Below, piece by piece: positions 22,764 to 30,407 of a stretch of 31,213 bases of DNA (position 1 is its first letter; each line of letters starts with the position of its first letter). The notes below the pieces were generated by a model. That model did no database searches. It was not told the origin of the DNA and worked only from the letters and a program-made list of their open reading frames with translations. The stretch spans positions 1 through 31,213 of the forward strand of contig CAZESL010000012.1 of assembly GCA_964515215.1 (NCBI GenBank), in the 5' to 3' direction. Made by a program: the position numbers and the translations under genes. The stretch comes from SIG588 sp964515215 (GTDB lineage: Bacteria > Bacillota > Clostridia > Oscillospirales > Acutalibacteraceae).

Positions 22764-23471
22764 TCAAATTTTCTCAATATGCGGGCAGGTGATCGGCTGA
22801 CGGATCACGGGCGCACAGTAGCGCACCGCATTTTTGATCACCGTCTGCACCGCGGGTTCGTAATAGATCGGGAAGGTCTCGTGACCCGGTTGGAAATAAA
22901 ACACCGTGCCGTGTCCGCGCCGCCACAGACAACCGCTGCGGAACACTTCGCCGCCCTCGTAACTGCCGATAAACAGAAGTTTTTCGGGTTCGGGAACGGA
23001 AAACGGCTCGGCATACGTTTCCACGTGCGGCAGTTCAAAGTAACGGTCGATACCCTGCGTAATGGGGTGCGCGGGATCGACCACCCACACGCGTTCCATA
23101 TCCCCGTCTTCACGCCAACCGAGACTGCAGGGCGTACCCATCAAACGGCGGAACACTTTCGAATGATGCCCGCTGTGCAGCACGATAAGCCCCATACCTG
23201 CGTGAACGGCATCGGCCACCCGCTCGACCACCGCATCCGGCACGTCGTCGTGCGCCATATGGCCCCACCAGAGCATCACATCGGTGTCGTCCACCACCTC
23301 TTGCGGCAAGCCGCAATCGGGATCGTCCAGCGTGGCGGTACGGACGGTGATATCCTCCTCCGCACCCAAAAACGCCGCGATCGCCCCGTGAATGCCTTCG
23401 GGATACACACCGCGCACCTCGTCACTGATCTTTTCGTGACGTCCTTCGTTCCAAACCGTAACTTTGATCAT
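22764..23471 (-). CDS. ThuA-like domain protein (glutamine-amidotransferase-like fold)
   Basis: A 235-residue protein resembling ThuA, a family linked to trehalose utilisation in rhizobia but of uncertain reaction. Visible blocks are IKVTVWNEGRHEK at the start, DVMLWWGHMAHDDV near 65, MGLIVLHSGHHSKVFRRLMG near 95 and GTVFYFQPGHETFPIYY near 195. No signal peptide. I start it at the ATG at 23471, eight bases after AGGAG; a GTG at 23480 adds three residues. No sugar-metabolism genes lie nearby, so a role in trehalose use is not supported here. It begins 12 bases after radA. Confidence 0.85.
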   Translation of the reverse strand: MIKVTVWNEGRHEKISDEVRGVYPEGIHGAIAAFLGAEEDITVRTATLDDPDCGLPQEVVDDTDVMLWWGHMAHDDVPDAVVERVADAVHAGMGLIVLHSGHHSKVFRRLMGTPCSLGWREDGDMERVWVVDPAHPITQGIDRYFELPHVETYAEPFSVPEPEKLLFIGSYEGGEVFRSGCLWRRGHGTVFYFQPGHETFPIYYEPAVQTVIKNAVRYCAPVIRQPITCPHIEKI

Positions 23472-23483
23472 GTTCAACACTCC

Positions 23484-24836
23484 TTACAGCAATTCAAATG
23501 CTTCGCGTACGTTTTGCACACCGACGATCTCAATATCCGTGCGCGGGGTGATGGCGGCGACGTTCTGCCGCGGCATCAACACACGGGTAAACCCGAGACG
23601 TGCCGCTTCCGCCACGCGCGCTTCGGCGTGGGAGACTGCGCGGATCTCCCCCGTTAAGCCCACTTCACCAAAGGCGACCACCCCTTCGGGTACGGGCTTG
23701 TCCTTCAACCCCGAAACCAGTGCGAGCGACACCGCGAGATCGGCCGCAGGCTCTTCCAGACGGATACCGCCCACCACGTTCAGGTAAGCATCCAGATTCT
23801 GGAAGAAATACCCCGCTCGCTTTTCGAGTACCGCGAGCAGCAGGGTCATACGGTTGTAATCAAACCCCGTGGACATACGCCGCGGATTACCGAAGCCGCT
23901 GGGTGTGACCAGTCCTTGCACTTCAGCAAGCAGGGGGCGCGTCCCCTCGATCGTGCAGGATACGCAGGTGCCGCTGACCCCTTGCGGCCTGCCCGAAAGC
24001 AACATTTGCGACGGATTTTCCACCTGCGCCAACCCGCGGTCCCGCATTTCGAACACGCCGATCTCATTGGTGGAACCGTAGCGGTTTTTGGCACAACGGA
24101 GCAGACGGTAACTGCTGTTGCGGTCCCCCTCAAAATACAGCACGCAATCCACGATGTGTTCCATCACTTTGGGACCCGCGATGGCACCGTCTTTGTTCAC
24201 GTGACCCACCACGAACACGGGCAGATCCATCGCTTTCGCCGCCCGCATAATGGCCGAGGTGCATTCCCGCACCTGCGTGACACTGCCGGGTGAGGAGGAC
24301 ACCTCCGCCAAGTTCATCGTCTGTATGGAATCGACGATCATGAGTTCGGGGGATTCCGTCTGCATGGCCGCCAAAACAGTGGCAAGGTCGGTCTCACAGA
24401 GCAGAGAGAGGTTCTCACTCTCCACCCCCAGACGGTCGGCACGCAGTTTGATCTGTGCCGCCGATTCTTCGCCCGAAACGTACAGTATCTTACGGGTCTT
24501 TCCGATGTATTCGCAAATTTGCAAAAGCAACGTAGACTTACCGATACCCGGATCGCCGCCGATGAGCATCAGCCCGCCCTTAACGATCCCGCCGCCCAAC
24601 ACACGGTCCAACTCTTTCATACCCGTGGAGGTACGCACCTCACCGTGCGGGTCGATCTCCCGCAGTTTTTGTGCGTGTACCCGCCCGCTCGGTACGGCGG
24701 CGACAGCGGATTGCGGGGTGCGCAGTTCTTCCTGCATGGTGTTCCATTCCCCGCACGAGGGGCAACGTCCGCTCCAGCGCGGTGCTTCACAGCCGCATTC
24801 GGTGCAAACAAACACCGTCTTATTCTTCGGTGGCAT
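23484..24836 (-). CDS. radA: DNA repair protein RadA (Sms)
   Basis: RadA is a RecA-like ATPase that promotes branch migration during recombination and repair. The 450 residues are full length: a C4 zinc finger (Cys11, Cys14, Cys25, Cys28 in CTECGCEAPRWSGRCPSC), Walker A GGDPGIGKST at 93-102, Walker B MIVDSI, the RadA-specific KNRYG motif near 252 and a C-terminal Lon-protease-like domain without protease activity. AGGAGGGGAGG lies just before the ATG at 24836. It follows the amidase gene by 48 bases and precedes the ThuA-like gene by 12, so it probably belongs to a minus-strand operon. Confidence 0.96.
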   Translation of the reverse strand: MPPKNKTVFVCTECGCEAPRWSGRCPSCGEWNTMQEELRTPQSAVAAVPSGRVHAQKLREIDPHGEVRTSTGMKELDRVLGGGIVKGGLMLIGGDPGIGKSTLLLQICEYIGKTRKILYVSGEESAAQIKLRADRLGVESENLSLLCETDLATVLAAMQTESPELMIVDSIQTMNLAEVSSSPGSVTQVRECTSAIMRAAKAMDLPVFVVGHVNKDGAIAGPKVMEHIVDCVLYFEGDRNSSYRLLRCAKNRYGSTNEIGVFEMRDRGLAQVENPSQMLLSGRPQGVSGTCVSCTIEGTRPLLAEVQGLVTPSGFGNPRRMSTGFDYNRMTLLLAVLEKRAGYFFQNLDAYLNVVGGIRLEEPAADLAVSLALVSGLKDKPVPEGVVAFGEVGLTGEIRAVSHAEARVAEAARLGFTRVLMPRQNVAAITPRTDIEIVGVQNVREAFELL

Positions 24837-24884
24837 GGCCTCCCCTCCTTTTCTCCCGTCCATCATATCACACTTTTTTCACCT

Positions 24885-25571
24885 TTACAAGCCGAAATCC
24901 GCATTTTGCAAAAAAGAAAACACACCGCCCGCCACGGCAAACGCCATCTGCTGTTGATAGTCGCTCTGTGCCAGTTTGGCGCACTCGGCGGGATTGGATA
25001 AAAAGCCGCATTCCACCAGTACCGCGGGCACGGTGGTGTTGCTGAGCAAGAACACCCCGTCATCCGCCGTCTTGAGCTGTCGCGTGTTGTCGGGTTGCAA
25101 AAGTCCGAGCACGCTCTCCCGCACGGCGGCACCCAGCACACGGCTTTGCGGGTGATGCGGCGCACAAAACACCTGTGCACCGTAATACTTTGCTTCGGAA
25201 AAGTGGTTTTGATGGATGCTCACCACCACCGTCGCCTCTTCGTACATCGTAAGGCGGTTATGCATATCGCTGACTTTTTGCTCACGCAGAGAATCGCCTT
25301 CGGTATGGATCGAACGGTCGTCTTCACGGGTCATACCCGTCCTCACCCCCATCACCCGTAACAGCAATGAAAGAGTACGGGATATCTGCAAATTCACCGT
25401 TTTTTCTTCGGTGCCGTCCGCACCCGTGGCACCGCCGTCCGCACCGCCGTGCCCCGCATCCACCAATACGTACGGGCCCGCCGTCGCAAGCGAGGCGGCC
25501 TGTTCCACACGCGGCAACGTCGCAAGCACGGCCGCACAACATACCGCCGCCGCTATCCACCACCGTTTCAT
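24885..25571 (-). CDS. cwlD: N-acetylmuramoyl-L-alanine amidase, CwlD-like
   Basis: A 228-residue zinc amidase of the Amidase_3 family. A signal anchor is at 4-16 (WWIAAAVCCAAVL), then the catalytic domain: VLVDAGHGGADGG with His41, the glutamate in EEKTVN (55-56), SIHQNHF with the second His, and VECGFLSN with the catalytic Glu. The size and single-domain form match CwlD, which removes peptide stems from spore cortex muramic acid so that muramic-lactam can be made for germination. CwlD rather than another amidase is inferred from size, spore genes in the window and a sigma-E-like promoter. GGAGGGATGCGT precedes the ATG at 25571. Confidence 0.83.
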   Translation of the reverse strand: MKRWWIAAAVCCAAVLATLPRVEQAASLATAGPYVLVDAGHGGADGGATGADGTEEKTVNLQISRTLSLLLRVMGVRTGMTREDDRSIHTEGDSLREQKVSDMHNRLTMYEEATVVVSIHQNHFSEAKYYGAQVFCAPHHPQSRVLGAAVRESVLGLLQPDNTRQLKTADDGVFLLSNTTVPAVLVECGFLSNPAECAKLAQSDYQQQMAFAVAGGVFSFLQNADFGL

Positions 25572-25588
25572 ACGCATCCCTCCGCCAC

Positions 25589-25617
25589 ACGGTATGATAC
25601 GGGACGGTAAAATATAC
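25589..25617 (-). promoter_or_regulatory. candidate sigma-E promoter of cwlD
   Basis: On the minus strand GTATATT (25611-25617) is followed after 14 bases by CATACCGT (25589-25596). This agrees at six of seven -35 and six of eight -10 positions with the Bacillus sigma-E pattern, at the preferred spacing. Confidence 0.45.
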
Positions 25618-25632
25618 CTTGAAATCCGTCTC

Positions 25633-25661
25633 TCGACAAACGGGATCCCGTATGGTAATAT
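25633..25661 (+). promoter_or_regulatory. candidate sigma-A promoter of the nucleoside hydrolase with a palindromic spacer
   Basis: TCGACA (25633-25638) and TAATAT (25656-25661) are 17 bases apart. The spacer contains the perfect palindrome ACGGGATCCCGT (25640-25651), a possible operator. The related half ATACGGGA occurs about 45 bases upstream. Confidence 0.6.
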
Positions 25662-25680
25662 GGCTGCAGAGGTGATGGTT

Positions 25681-26604
25681 ATGACGAACGAACAGTTTTT
25701 GAAAAATTTGACCCCTCCCGACGGGGTGATCGACGTGCTGCTGGACACCGATACCTATAACGAGATCGACGACCAATTTGCCCTGTGCTATATGCTGCGG
25801 TATCAAGACAGATTCCGTATTCAAGGCATCTGTGCCGCACCGTTTTTGAATCCGCGCTCGACCTCTCCCGAGGACGGCATGGAAAAAAGCTATCGGGAGA
25901 TCTTCAAAGCGTTGAAGGTTGCCGACTGTGAAGAGTTGAACGACCGAGTTTACAGCGGTTCCCGCACGTTTATGCCCGATGAGCAGACGGCGGTATCCTC
26001 CCCTGCCGCCGATTTTATGGCGGCACTTGCCGACCGCTATTCTCCCGAAAAGCCGCTGTATATCGTCGCGATCGGTGCCATCACCAACGTGGCGTCGGCA
26101 TTCCTTAAAAATCCCGCCATGGCTCAAAACTGCGTGGTGGTGTGGCTGGGCGGTCACGCCGCACACATGCACGAGCCTGTGTGGGAATTCAACATGAAAC
26201 AGGACGTCGCCGCGGCGCGGGTGATCTTTCAAAGCGGCGTGCCGCTCGTGCAGTTGCCGTGCGACGGGGTGGTGGATCATTTTGACACCACGCGTTACGA
26301 ACTCACCCACTGGCTCAGTGGCAAGAACGCACTGTGCGATTATTTGGTGAACGCTACCGTGGAAGAGGCGGAATCGTATGCCGCCAACCGTCCGTGGAAC
26401 CGCCCGATCTGGGACGTCACGGCGGTGGCGTGGCTTTTGAACGGGAACGGCCGCTTTATGCAGGGTGAAGTGCGCCCGCGTTTTATGCCGTCGTATGACC
26501 GCACCTATGCAGAAACTGACGGTCTTCCTCCGATGTACTACGTCACCCGCATTCACCGTATCGACTTATTTGAAGACCTATTCCGCCGTCTGGGCGAAAT
26601 GTAA
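25681..26604 (+). CDS. nucleoside hydrolase (inosine-uridine preferring family)
   Basis: Hydrolyses the N-glycosidic bond of ribonucleosides to a base and ribose, serving nucleoside salvage. The 307-residue protein has the calcium-binding N-terminal motif as DTDTYNEIDDQFAL (Asp22, Asp24, Asn27, Asp30, Asp31), a longer variant of the classical DTDPGIDDA. Other family blocks are IVAIGAITNVASAF near 130, VWLGGHA near 150 and WDVTAVAWLL near 245 with the C-terminal metal aspartate. No signal peptide. GAGGTGAT precedes the ATG at 25681. Preferred nucleoside unknown. It is transcribed divergently from cwlD, probably alone. Confidence 0.9.
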   Translation: MTNEQFLKNLTPPDGVIDVLLDTDTYNEIDDQFALCYMLRYQDRFRIQGICAAPFLNPRSTSPEDGMEKSYREIFKALKVADCEELNDRVYSGSRTFMPDEQTAVSSPAADFMAALADRYSPEKPLYIVAIGAITNVASAFLKNPAMAQNCVVVWLGGHAAHMHEPVWEFNMKQDVAAARVIFQSGVPLVQLPCDGVVDHFDTTRYELTHWLSGKNALCDYLVNATVEEAESYAANRPWNRPIWDVTAVAWLLNGNGRFMQGEVRPRFMPSYDRTYAETDGLPPMYYVTRIHRIDLFEDLFRRLGEM

Positions 26605-26620
26605 ATTTTCCGCTAAACGC

Positions 26621-26649
26621 TTGACTTTTCACGTCTACTTATTCATAAT
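26621..26649 (+). promoter_or_regulatory. sigma-A promoter of the second metallophosphoesterase
   Basis: TTGACT (26621-26626) and CATAAT (26644-26649) are 17 bases apart, 30 bases before the start codon. Confidence 0.75.
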
Positions 26650-26678
26650 ATGAGTATCAATTGAAAGGTCGTGGAAAT

Positions 26679-27785
26679 ATGGCACTGAATGATTTCTCTC
26701 ACAGTGATTTCTTGGCATCTTTGGACACCCGTTTTGAACAGTTTGCCACCGAGGTGGTGCGGGAACAGACACCCGACACCTTGACGGTACTGTTCGGCAC
26801 CGACGTGCATTATATCCGCTTTTACGACAATTACGCACCCGTGTACGAAAAGGTGCAGGAGATGGTGGAGTTCTCCAAGCGTATCGGTGTGGATCTGCTC
26901 GCACTGACGGGTGACCTGATCGACGGTAACGCCCCCATTGAAACGCAGTTCCGCGATCTGTTTGATCTGACGTCCTTGATCAAGCAGACGAAGGCGACCT
27001 CGGTCATTCTCTCGCAAGGCAATCACGACGACTGTTCGTGGTTTGCGTATCAAAAAGCACTCGGCGCGGAAAGTGTGATCTCGGACAACGAGTGGTACGG
27101 TGCGGTGGTCAATCCCATTCGCGCGTCCTTCCCCGTAACGCTCGACGAGCAGAACCCCGCAGGCGGGTACTATTACGTAGATTACCCCACCCAGAAGATC
27201 CGCGCCATCAACCTGCGCACCAGCGACAATCCGTTGGTGCTGGAGGAAGACGGCAAGCATCTGGTGCAGAAATATTGCAGTCAGTGGGCATTCGGTTTTC
27301 AGGAAAAGCAGTTGCAGTGGCTGGCACGGGCGTTGCAGTTGCCCGCGGACGATTGGTCGGTGGTCTTCTTCTCCCACACCTGCCCGTACATCGAAAAGGA
27401 AATGCACAACCGCGATATCTTTGCCGAGCTCGTGCGCGCCTTCCGCGACGGCGGAAAGGGTGTGGCGGTGAGCGATGATCCGATGTATCCCGCCACCGTG
27501 TCTTACGACTTTACCGACCGTCGCGGCGACGTGCTCGCGTACTTGTACGGTCACTACCACCGTGACACCGCAACGGTCGAAGACGGCATCACCGCAGTCT
27601 GTACCAAGAGTTTGCTCGGATTCGATCACGGACAGGAGCATTTGTTTGTGGAAGTGCCGGGTGTCGGCACGGTGGGCAAAGATATGTACAACAGTTGGGA
27701 CTGTATGCTGATCGACAAGGCCGCCCGCAAGTTGAAAGCGAAACGTTACGGTCTGCGACAGTTGGACCGCGAGATCGATCTATAA
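26679..27785 (+). CDS. metallophosphoesterase, calcineurin-like
   Basis: A 368-residue two-metal phosphoesterase, larger than the one at 2.1 kb and not closely similar to it. Motifs in order: FGTDVH (Asp42, His44), ALTGDLIDGN near 75, LSQGNHDD near 110, FFSHTCP near 228 and LYGHYHRDT near 290. There is no signal peptide, so it is probably cytoplasmic. The first 35 residues are a poorly conserved helix-like extension. The ATG at 26679 has GAAAGG about 11 bases upstream. The next gene starts 11 bases after its stop, so they form a two-gene operon. Substrate unknown. Confidence 0.88.
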   Translation: MALNDFSHSDFLASLDTRFEQFATEVVREQTPDTLTVLFGTDVHYIRFYDNYAPVYEKVQEMVEFSKRIGVDLLALTGDLIDGNAPIETQFRDLFDLTSLIKQTKATSVILSQGNHDDCSWFAYQKALGAESVISDNEWYGAVVNPIRASFPVTLDEQNPAGGYYYVDYPTQKIRAINLRTSDNPLVLEEDGKHLVQKYCSQWAFGFQEKQLQWLARALQLPADDWSVVFFSHTCPYIEKEMHNRDIFAELVRAFRDGGKGVAVSDDPMYPATVSYDFTDRRGDVLAYLYGHYHRDTATVEDGITAVCTKSLLGFDHGQEHLFVEVPGVGTVGKDMYNSWDCMLIDKAARKLKAKRYGLRQLDREIDL

Positions 27786-27796
27786 GGAGAACATAT

Positions 27797-28495
27797 ATGG
27801 CAAGAGAACGTTATCTTATCGGTGTGGATACTCAAAAATTGCAGGAAGAGCGCACACCCGAGCGTCCGCTGACCTTCCGCGAAAAGGTGGAAAAATTCTG
27901 GTATAACTATCAGTGGGCGGTCATCATCATCGGTGTGCTCGTGGTACTGATCATCGCCGCAGCGATCATGGTCGGCTCACGCGAAAAGGTGGATTACTCC
28001 CTCGTGATGGTCACCAAAGGTCGGCTTGCCCAAACGGCGTTGGATGAGTTAGCAGAAGAGATGGAACTCTACGGTAACGATCTTGACGGAGACGGCAAGG
28101 TCAACGTGCGCATTATACCGCTCGTGATGACCGATGACGGTGACTATGTGGAACTCGCCACCTTGTTCTCGAGCGGAAGCAACGTGATGTTCGCGATGGA
28201 ACCCACCTATTACCGCTCGCAGATCGAGAAGTACGAAGAAGGGGATGACTATTACTTCACACCCCTGAACGTCGAGCACGAAGGGCTCGCGGAACACAAG
28301 CGGTACTGGAACTGGCAAAATTCCTATTTCCGTCAAAACTGCAGCGGTACCTTCCCGAAGGAGATGTATTTCGGCGTACGTGCCCCCATCGGCACCGCTA
28401 CGGGACGTGAGGAAGAATCCGCCGCGTGCGTGGCACTGCTGGAAGAATTTATCCGCAACAATCCGATCGAAGAGATCACGGTAGAAAACGAATAA
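27797..28495 (+). CDS. single-pass membrane protein with EF-hand-like loop, function unknown
   Basis: I do not recognise the function. The 232 residues comprise a charged cytoplasmic N terminus (1-38), one membrane helix at about 41-59 (AVIIIGVLVVLIIAAAIMVG) and an outer domain of about 170 residues. That domain contains DLDGDGKVNV at 95-104, which resembles the calcium loop of EF-hand or dockerin proteins, and a tyrosine-rich acidic stretch near 135-160. AAGGAG precedes the ATG. It is cotranscribed with the metallophosphoesterase and followed by a terminator. The topology suggests a surface-exposed sensor or binding domain, but that is inference only. Confidence 0.8.
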   Translation: MARERYLIGVDTQKLQEERTPERPLTFREKVEKFWYNYQWAVIIIGVLVVLIIAAAIMVGSREKVDYSLVMVTKGRLAQTALDELAEEMELYGNDLDGDGKVNVRIIPLVMTDDGDYVELATLFSSGSNVMFAMEPTYYRSQIEKYEEGDDYYFTPLNVEHEGLAEHKRYWNWQNSYFRQNCSGTFPKEMYFGVRAPIGTATGREEESAACVALLEEFIRNNPIEEITVENE

Positions 28496-28501
28496 TTTAC
28501 G

Positions 28502-28538
28502 AAAAACCGCTATGACGTCACCGTCACGGCGGTTTTTT
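28502..28538 (+). terminator. intrinsic terminator after the membrane protein gene
   Basis: AAAACCGC pairs with GCGGTTTT, with an inner TGACG/CGTCA stem and a small internal loop, followed by a T run. It starts seven bases after the stop codon. Confidence 0.9.
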
Positions 28539-28563
28539 ATGACGGCGGGCGGACATCGTCGGA

Positions 28564-28592
28564 TTGACAAACGCATAGAATTGTGATACTAT
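28564..28592 (+). promoter_or_regulatory. sigma-A promoter of the mgtC-like gene
   Basis: TTGACA (28564-28569) and TACTAT (28587-28592) are 17 bases apart. The remaining leader is about 30 bases, too short for a magnesium riboswitch. Confidence 0.8.
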
Positions 28593-28629
28593 ACTGTTTT
28601 ATTAATTATCACATACGGAGGTAACGGGT

Positions 28630-29331
28630 ATGAACGCATTCTGGAAACTCGTGGAGGAGTGGGACCTTATCACGCAGGGGATCTGGTGTCTGCGCATCGC
28701 GGCAGCGGCGCTGTGCGGCTGTGTCATCGGGTATGAACGCACCCGCCGTTCGAAGGGTGCGGGCATTCGCACCCATATGATCATTGCGATGAGTGCCGCG
28801 TTGATGACCATCGTGTCAAAGTACGGTTTTCTGGATATGGTCGGCACGGGATTGAACGCCGATGCGACGCGCATTGCCTCCAACATCGTCACGGGTATCC
28901 CCTTCCTCGGTGCGGGTGTCATTTTGGTGCGACAGAAGAAGGCGTCGGTGCAGGGCCTTACCACGGCGGCGGGTATGTGGGCCACCTGCGGCATCGGTAT
29001 GGCACTCGGTGCGGGATTGTACACCGTCGGTGTGTTCGGCACGCTTTTGCTGATGCTGATGCAGTTCCTGCTTCACCGCGTGCTCACGGGACACGACACC
29101 AGCTTTATGGGTGAAGTCACGGTGGTGGCAAATTTGGATTTTGATGCCGAAGACGCCCTTGCCACTACCTTCAAGGACTATTCCCTCACGGTGATGAAGA
29201 GCCGCGTGCGCCGCCGCGACGACGGGCGCTTTGAGTACAGCATCTCCTTTAAGACCGCGATCGAGATTCCTGCCGGCGTGCTGGCGGGCGTGCTGGCGTC
29301 TACCCCCGAATTTGTGGCGATCGAAGTATAA
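28630..29331 (+). CDS. MgtC/SapB family membrane protein
   Basis: A 233-residue protein of the MgtC/SapB family. Four to five hydrophobic segments lie in the first 150 residues: about 18-35, 48-63, 85-100, 108-127 and 132-150. Family blocks are GYERTRRSKGAGIRTHM near 34-50 and GIPFLGAGVILVRQ...VQGLTTAAGMWATCGIGMALGAGLY near 89-128. The last 80 residues form a cytoplasmic ACT-like C-terminal domain. MgtC itself is a virulence and low-magnesium factor in Salmonella; the role of clostridial members is uncertain. CGGAGG precedes the ATG. No magnesium transporter lies beside it. Confidence 0.9.
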   Translation: MNAFWKLVEEWDLITQGIWCLRIAAAALCGCVIGYERTRRSKGAGIRTHMIIAMSAALMTIVSKYGFLDMVGTGLNADATRIASNIVTGIPFLGAGVILVRQKKASVQGLTTAAGMWATCGIGMALGAGLYTVGVFGTLLLMLMQFLLHRVLTGHDTSFMGEVTVVANLDFDAEDALATTFKDYSLTVMKSRVRRRDDGRFEYSISFKTAIEIPAGVLAGVLASTPEFVAIEV

Positions 29332-29332
29332 C

Positions 29333-29361
29333 TTGTAATTTTCAGTATTCTGTGGTATACT
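29333..29361 (+). promoter_or_regulatory. sigma-A promoter of coaX
   Basis: TTGTAA (29333-29338) and TATACT (29356-29361) are 17 bases apart. It begins one base after the mgtC-like stop codon. Confidence 0.75.
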
Positions 29362-29385
29362 GCGTTTGTAAAGGTGGTGTAGCGT

Positions 29386-30153
29386 ATGCTGTTGGTTTTG
29401 GATATGGGAAATACCAATATCACGGTGGGTGTGTTTGACGGTGACCGTTTGGTGGTGGAATCGCGTCTTGCGACCAATTACCGCAAGATGGGTGATGAAT
29501 ACGCCATGGATCTGATGGACATTCTCAGCCTCTATCATCTGCGCCGCGAGGATATCGACGGTGCGATCGTAAGTTCGGTCGTGCCTTCGCTCGACCGCGC
29601 CTTGCAAGGTGCTATTCAAAAAGTGACGGGCGTTCTCCCGTTGCAAGTCGGCCCCGGTGTGAAGAGCGGTATGGATATCCGTATCGACAACCCCCGTCAA
29701 CTCGGTGCGGACTTGTTGGTAGGCGCTGTGGCGGCACTCCACAAATACGGTGCCCCCTGCCTGTTGTGGGATCTCGGCACGGCGACCAAAGTCTCGGTCA
29801 TTGACAAAAATGGGGCGTTTCGCGGCGGTGCCATTATGCCGGGTGTGCGTACCTCACTGGATTCGCTCAGCAACGCCGCCGCCCTGCTCCCTACCGTGAG
29901 TATCGACACGCCGCCTTCGGTCATCGGCACCAATACGGTGGACTGTATGGCATCGGGAACGGTATTCGGCACGGCGTGTACCATCGACGGCATGAGTGAC
30001 CGCATTGAAGCGGAACTCGGCTATACCGTAAAGGTGGTCGCAACGGGCGGCCTTGCGGGCGAGATCGTCGCCCACTGTCACCGCGACATTCCGTACGATT
30101 CCACGTTGCTGCTGGAAGGCTTGCGGCTCATTTGGTTGAAAAACAAAAAATAA
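29386..30153 (+). CDS. coaX: type III pantothenate kinase
   Basis: Phosphorylates pantothenate, the first and committed step of coenzyme A synthesis; the type III enzyme is insensitive to CoA feedback. The 255 residues fit the family. The phosphate-binding DMGNTNITVGVF (6-17), the pantothenate-binding GADLLVGAVAAL near 106-117, the adenosine-side DLGTATKVSVID near 125-136 and GGAIMPG near 146 are visible. AAAGGTGG lies about 9 bases before the ATG. The downstream ECF transporter component may supply its substrate. Confidence 0.95.
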   Translation: MLLVLDMGNTNITVGVFDGDRLVVESRLATNYRKMGDEYAMDLMDILSLYHLRREDIDGAIVSSVVPSLDRALQGAIQKVTGVLPLQVGPGVKSGMDIRIDNPRQLGADLLVGAVAALHKYGAPCLLWDLGTATKVSVIDKNGAFRGGAIMPGVRTSLDSLSNAAALLPTVSIDTPPSVIGTNTVDCMASGTVFGTACTIDGMSDRIEAELGYTVKVVATGGLAGEIVAHCHRDIPYDSTLLLEGLRLIWLKNKK

Positions 30154-30190
30154 AGGCGATCACCCTTTCGGGGATCGACCGTTTAATATA

Positions 30191-30341
30191 AGGTTAAACC
30201 AACAAATCCGAACTCCGTTTTGGAAAGGCGGATTTTTGTTCCGGTCGGTCGAAGGAATGCTCACGCATTGCGAGAGCGGACGGAGCAAAAAGCGCCGAAA
30301 CATGCCGCTTCACGGCGGGTTCGGATTCGACGGTTTAAACT
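30191..30341 (+). repeat. about 150-bp imperfect inverted-repeat/branched structure before the ECF gene
   Basis: The 254-base interval between coaX and the ECF gene has no ORF that looks like a gene. TTAAACC (30194-30200) pairs with GGTTTAA (30332-30338), and AATCCGAAC (30205-30213) with GTTCGGATT (30319-30327), in one register. Enclosed hairpins include AATGC/GCATT (30256-30269), TCCG/CGGA (30240-30284) and GCCG/CGGC (30304-30316). It matches no riboswitch I know. Confidence 0.7.
30204..30237 (+). terminator. candidate intrinsic terminator after coaX
   Basis: AAATCCG (30204-30210) can pair with CGGATTT (30229-30235), followed by T5 and then GTT. It lies about 50 bases after the coaX stop. 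The same 5' arm can pair with 30319-30327, so the two folds are alternatives. Confidence 0.5.
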
Positions 30342-30407
30342 CATCCACCCATCCACCCGTGATTGCGTCTCATCTCATTTGAGAGCGACAGCAAGGAGGT
30401 CATTTCA

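Noticed and set aside
28593..28629. Magnesium riboswitch before the mgtC-like gene
   Set aside because: Only about 30 bases lie between the promoter and the ribosome site, too short for an M-box.
30304..30330. tRNA or tmRNA 3' part suggested by GGGTTCGG
   Set aside because: No acceptor stem, anticodon arm or CCA end can be folded around it.
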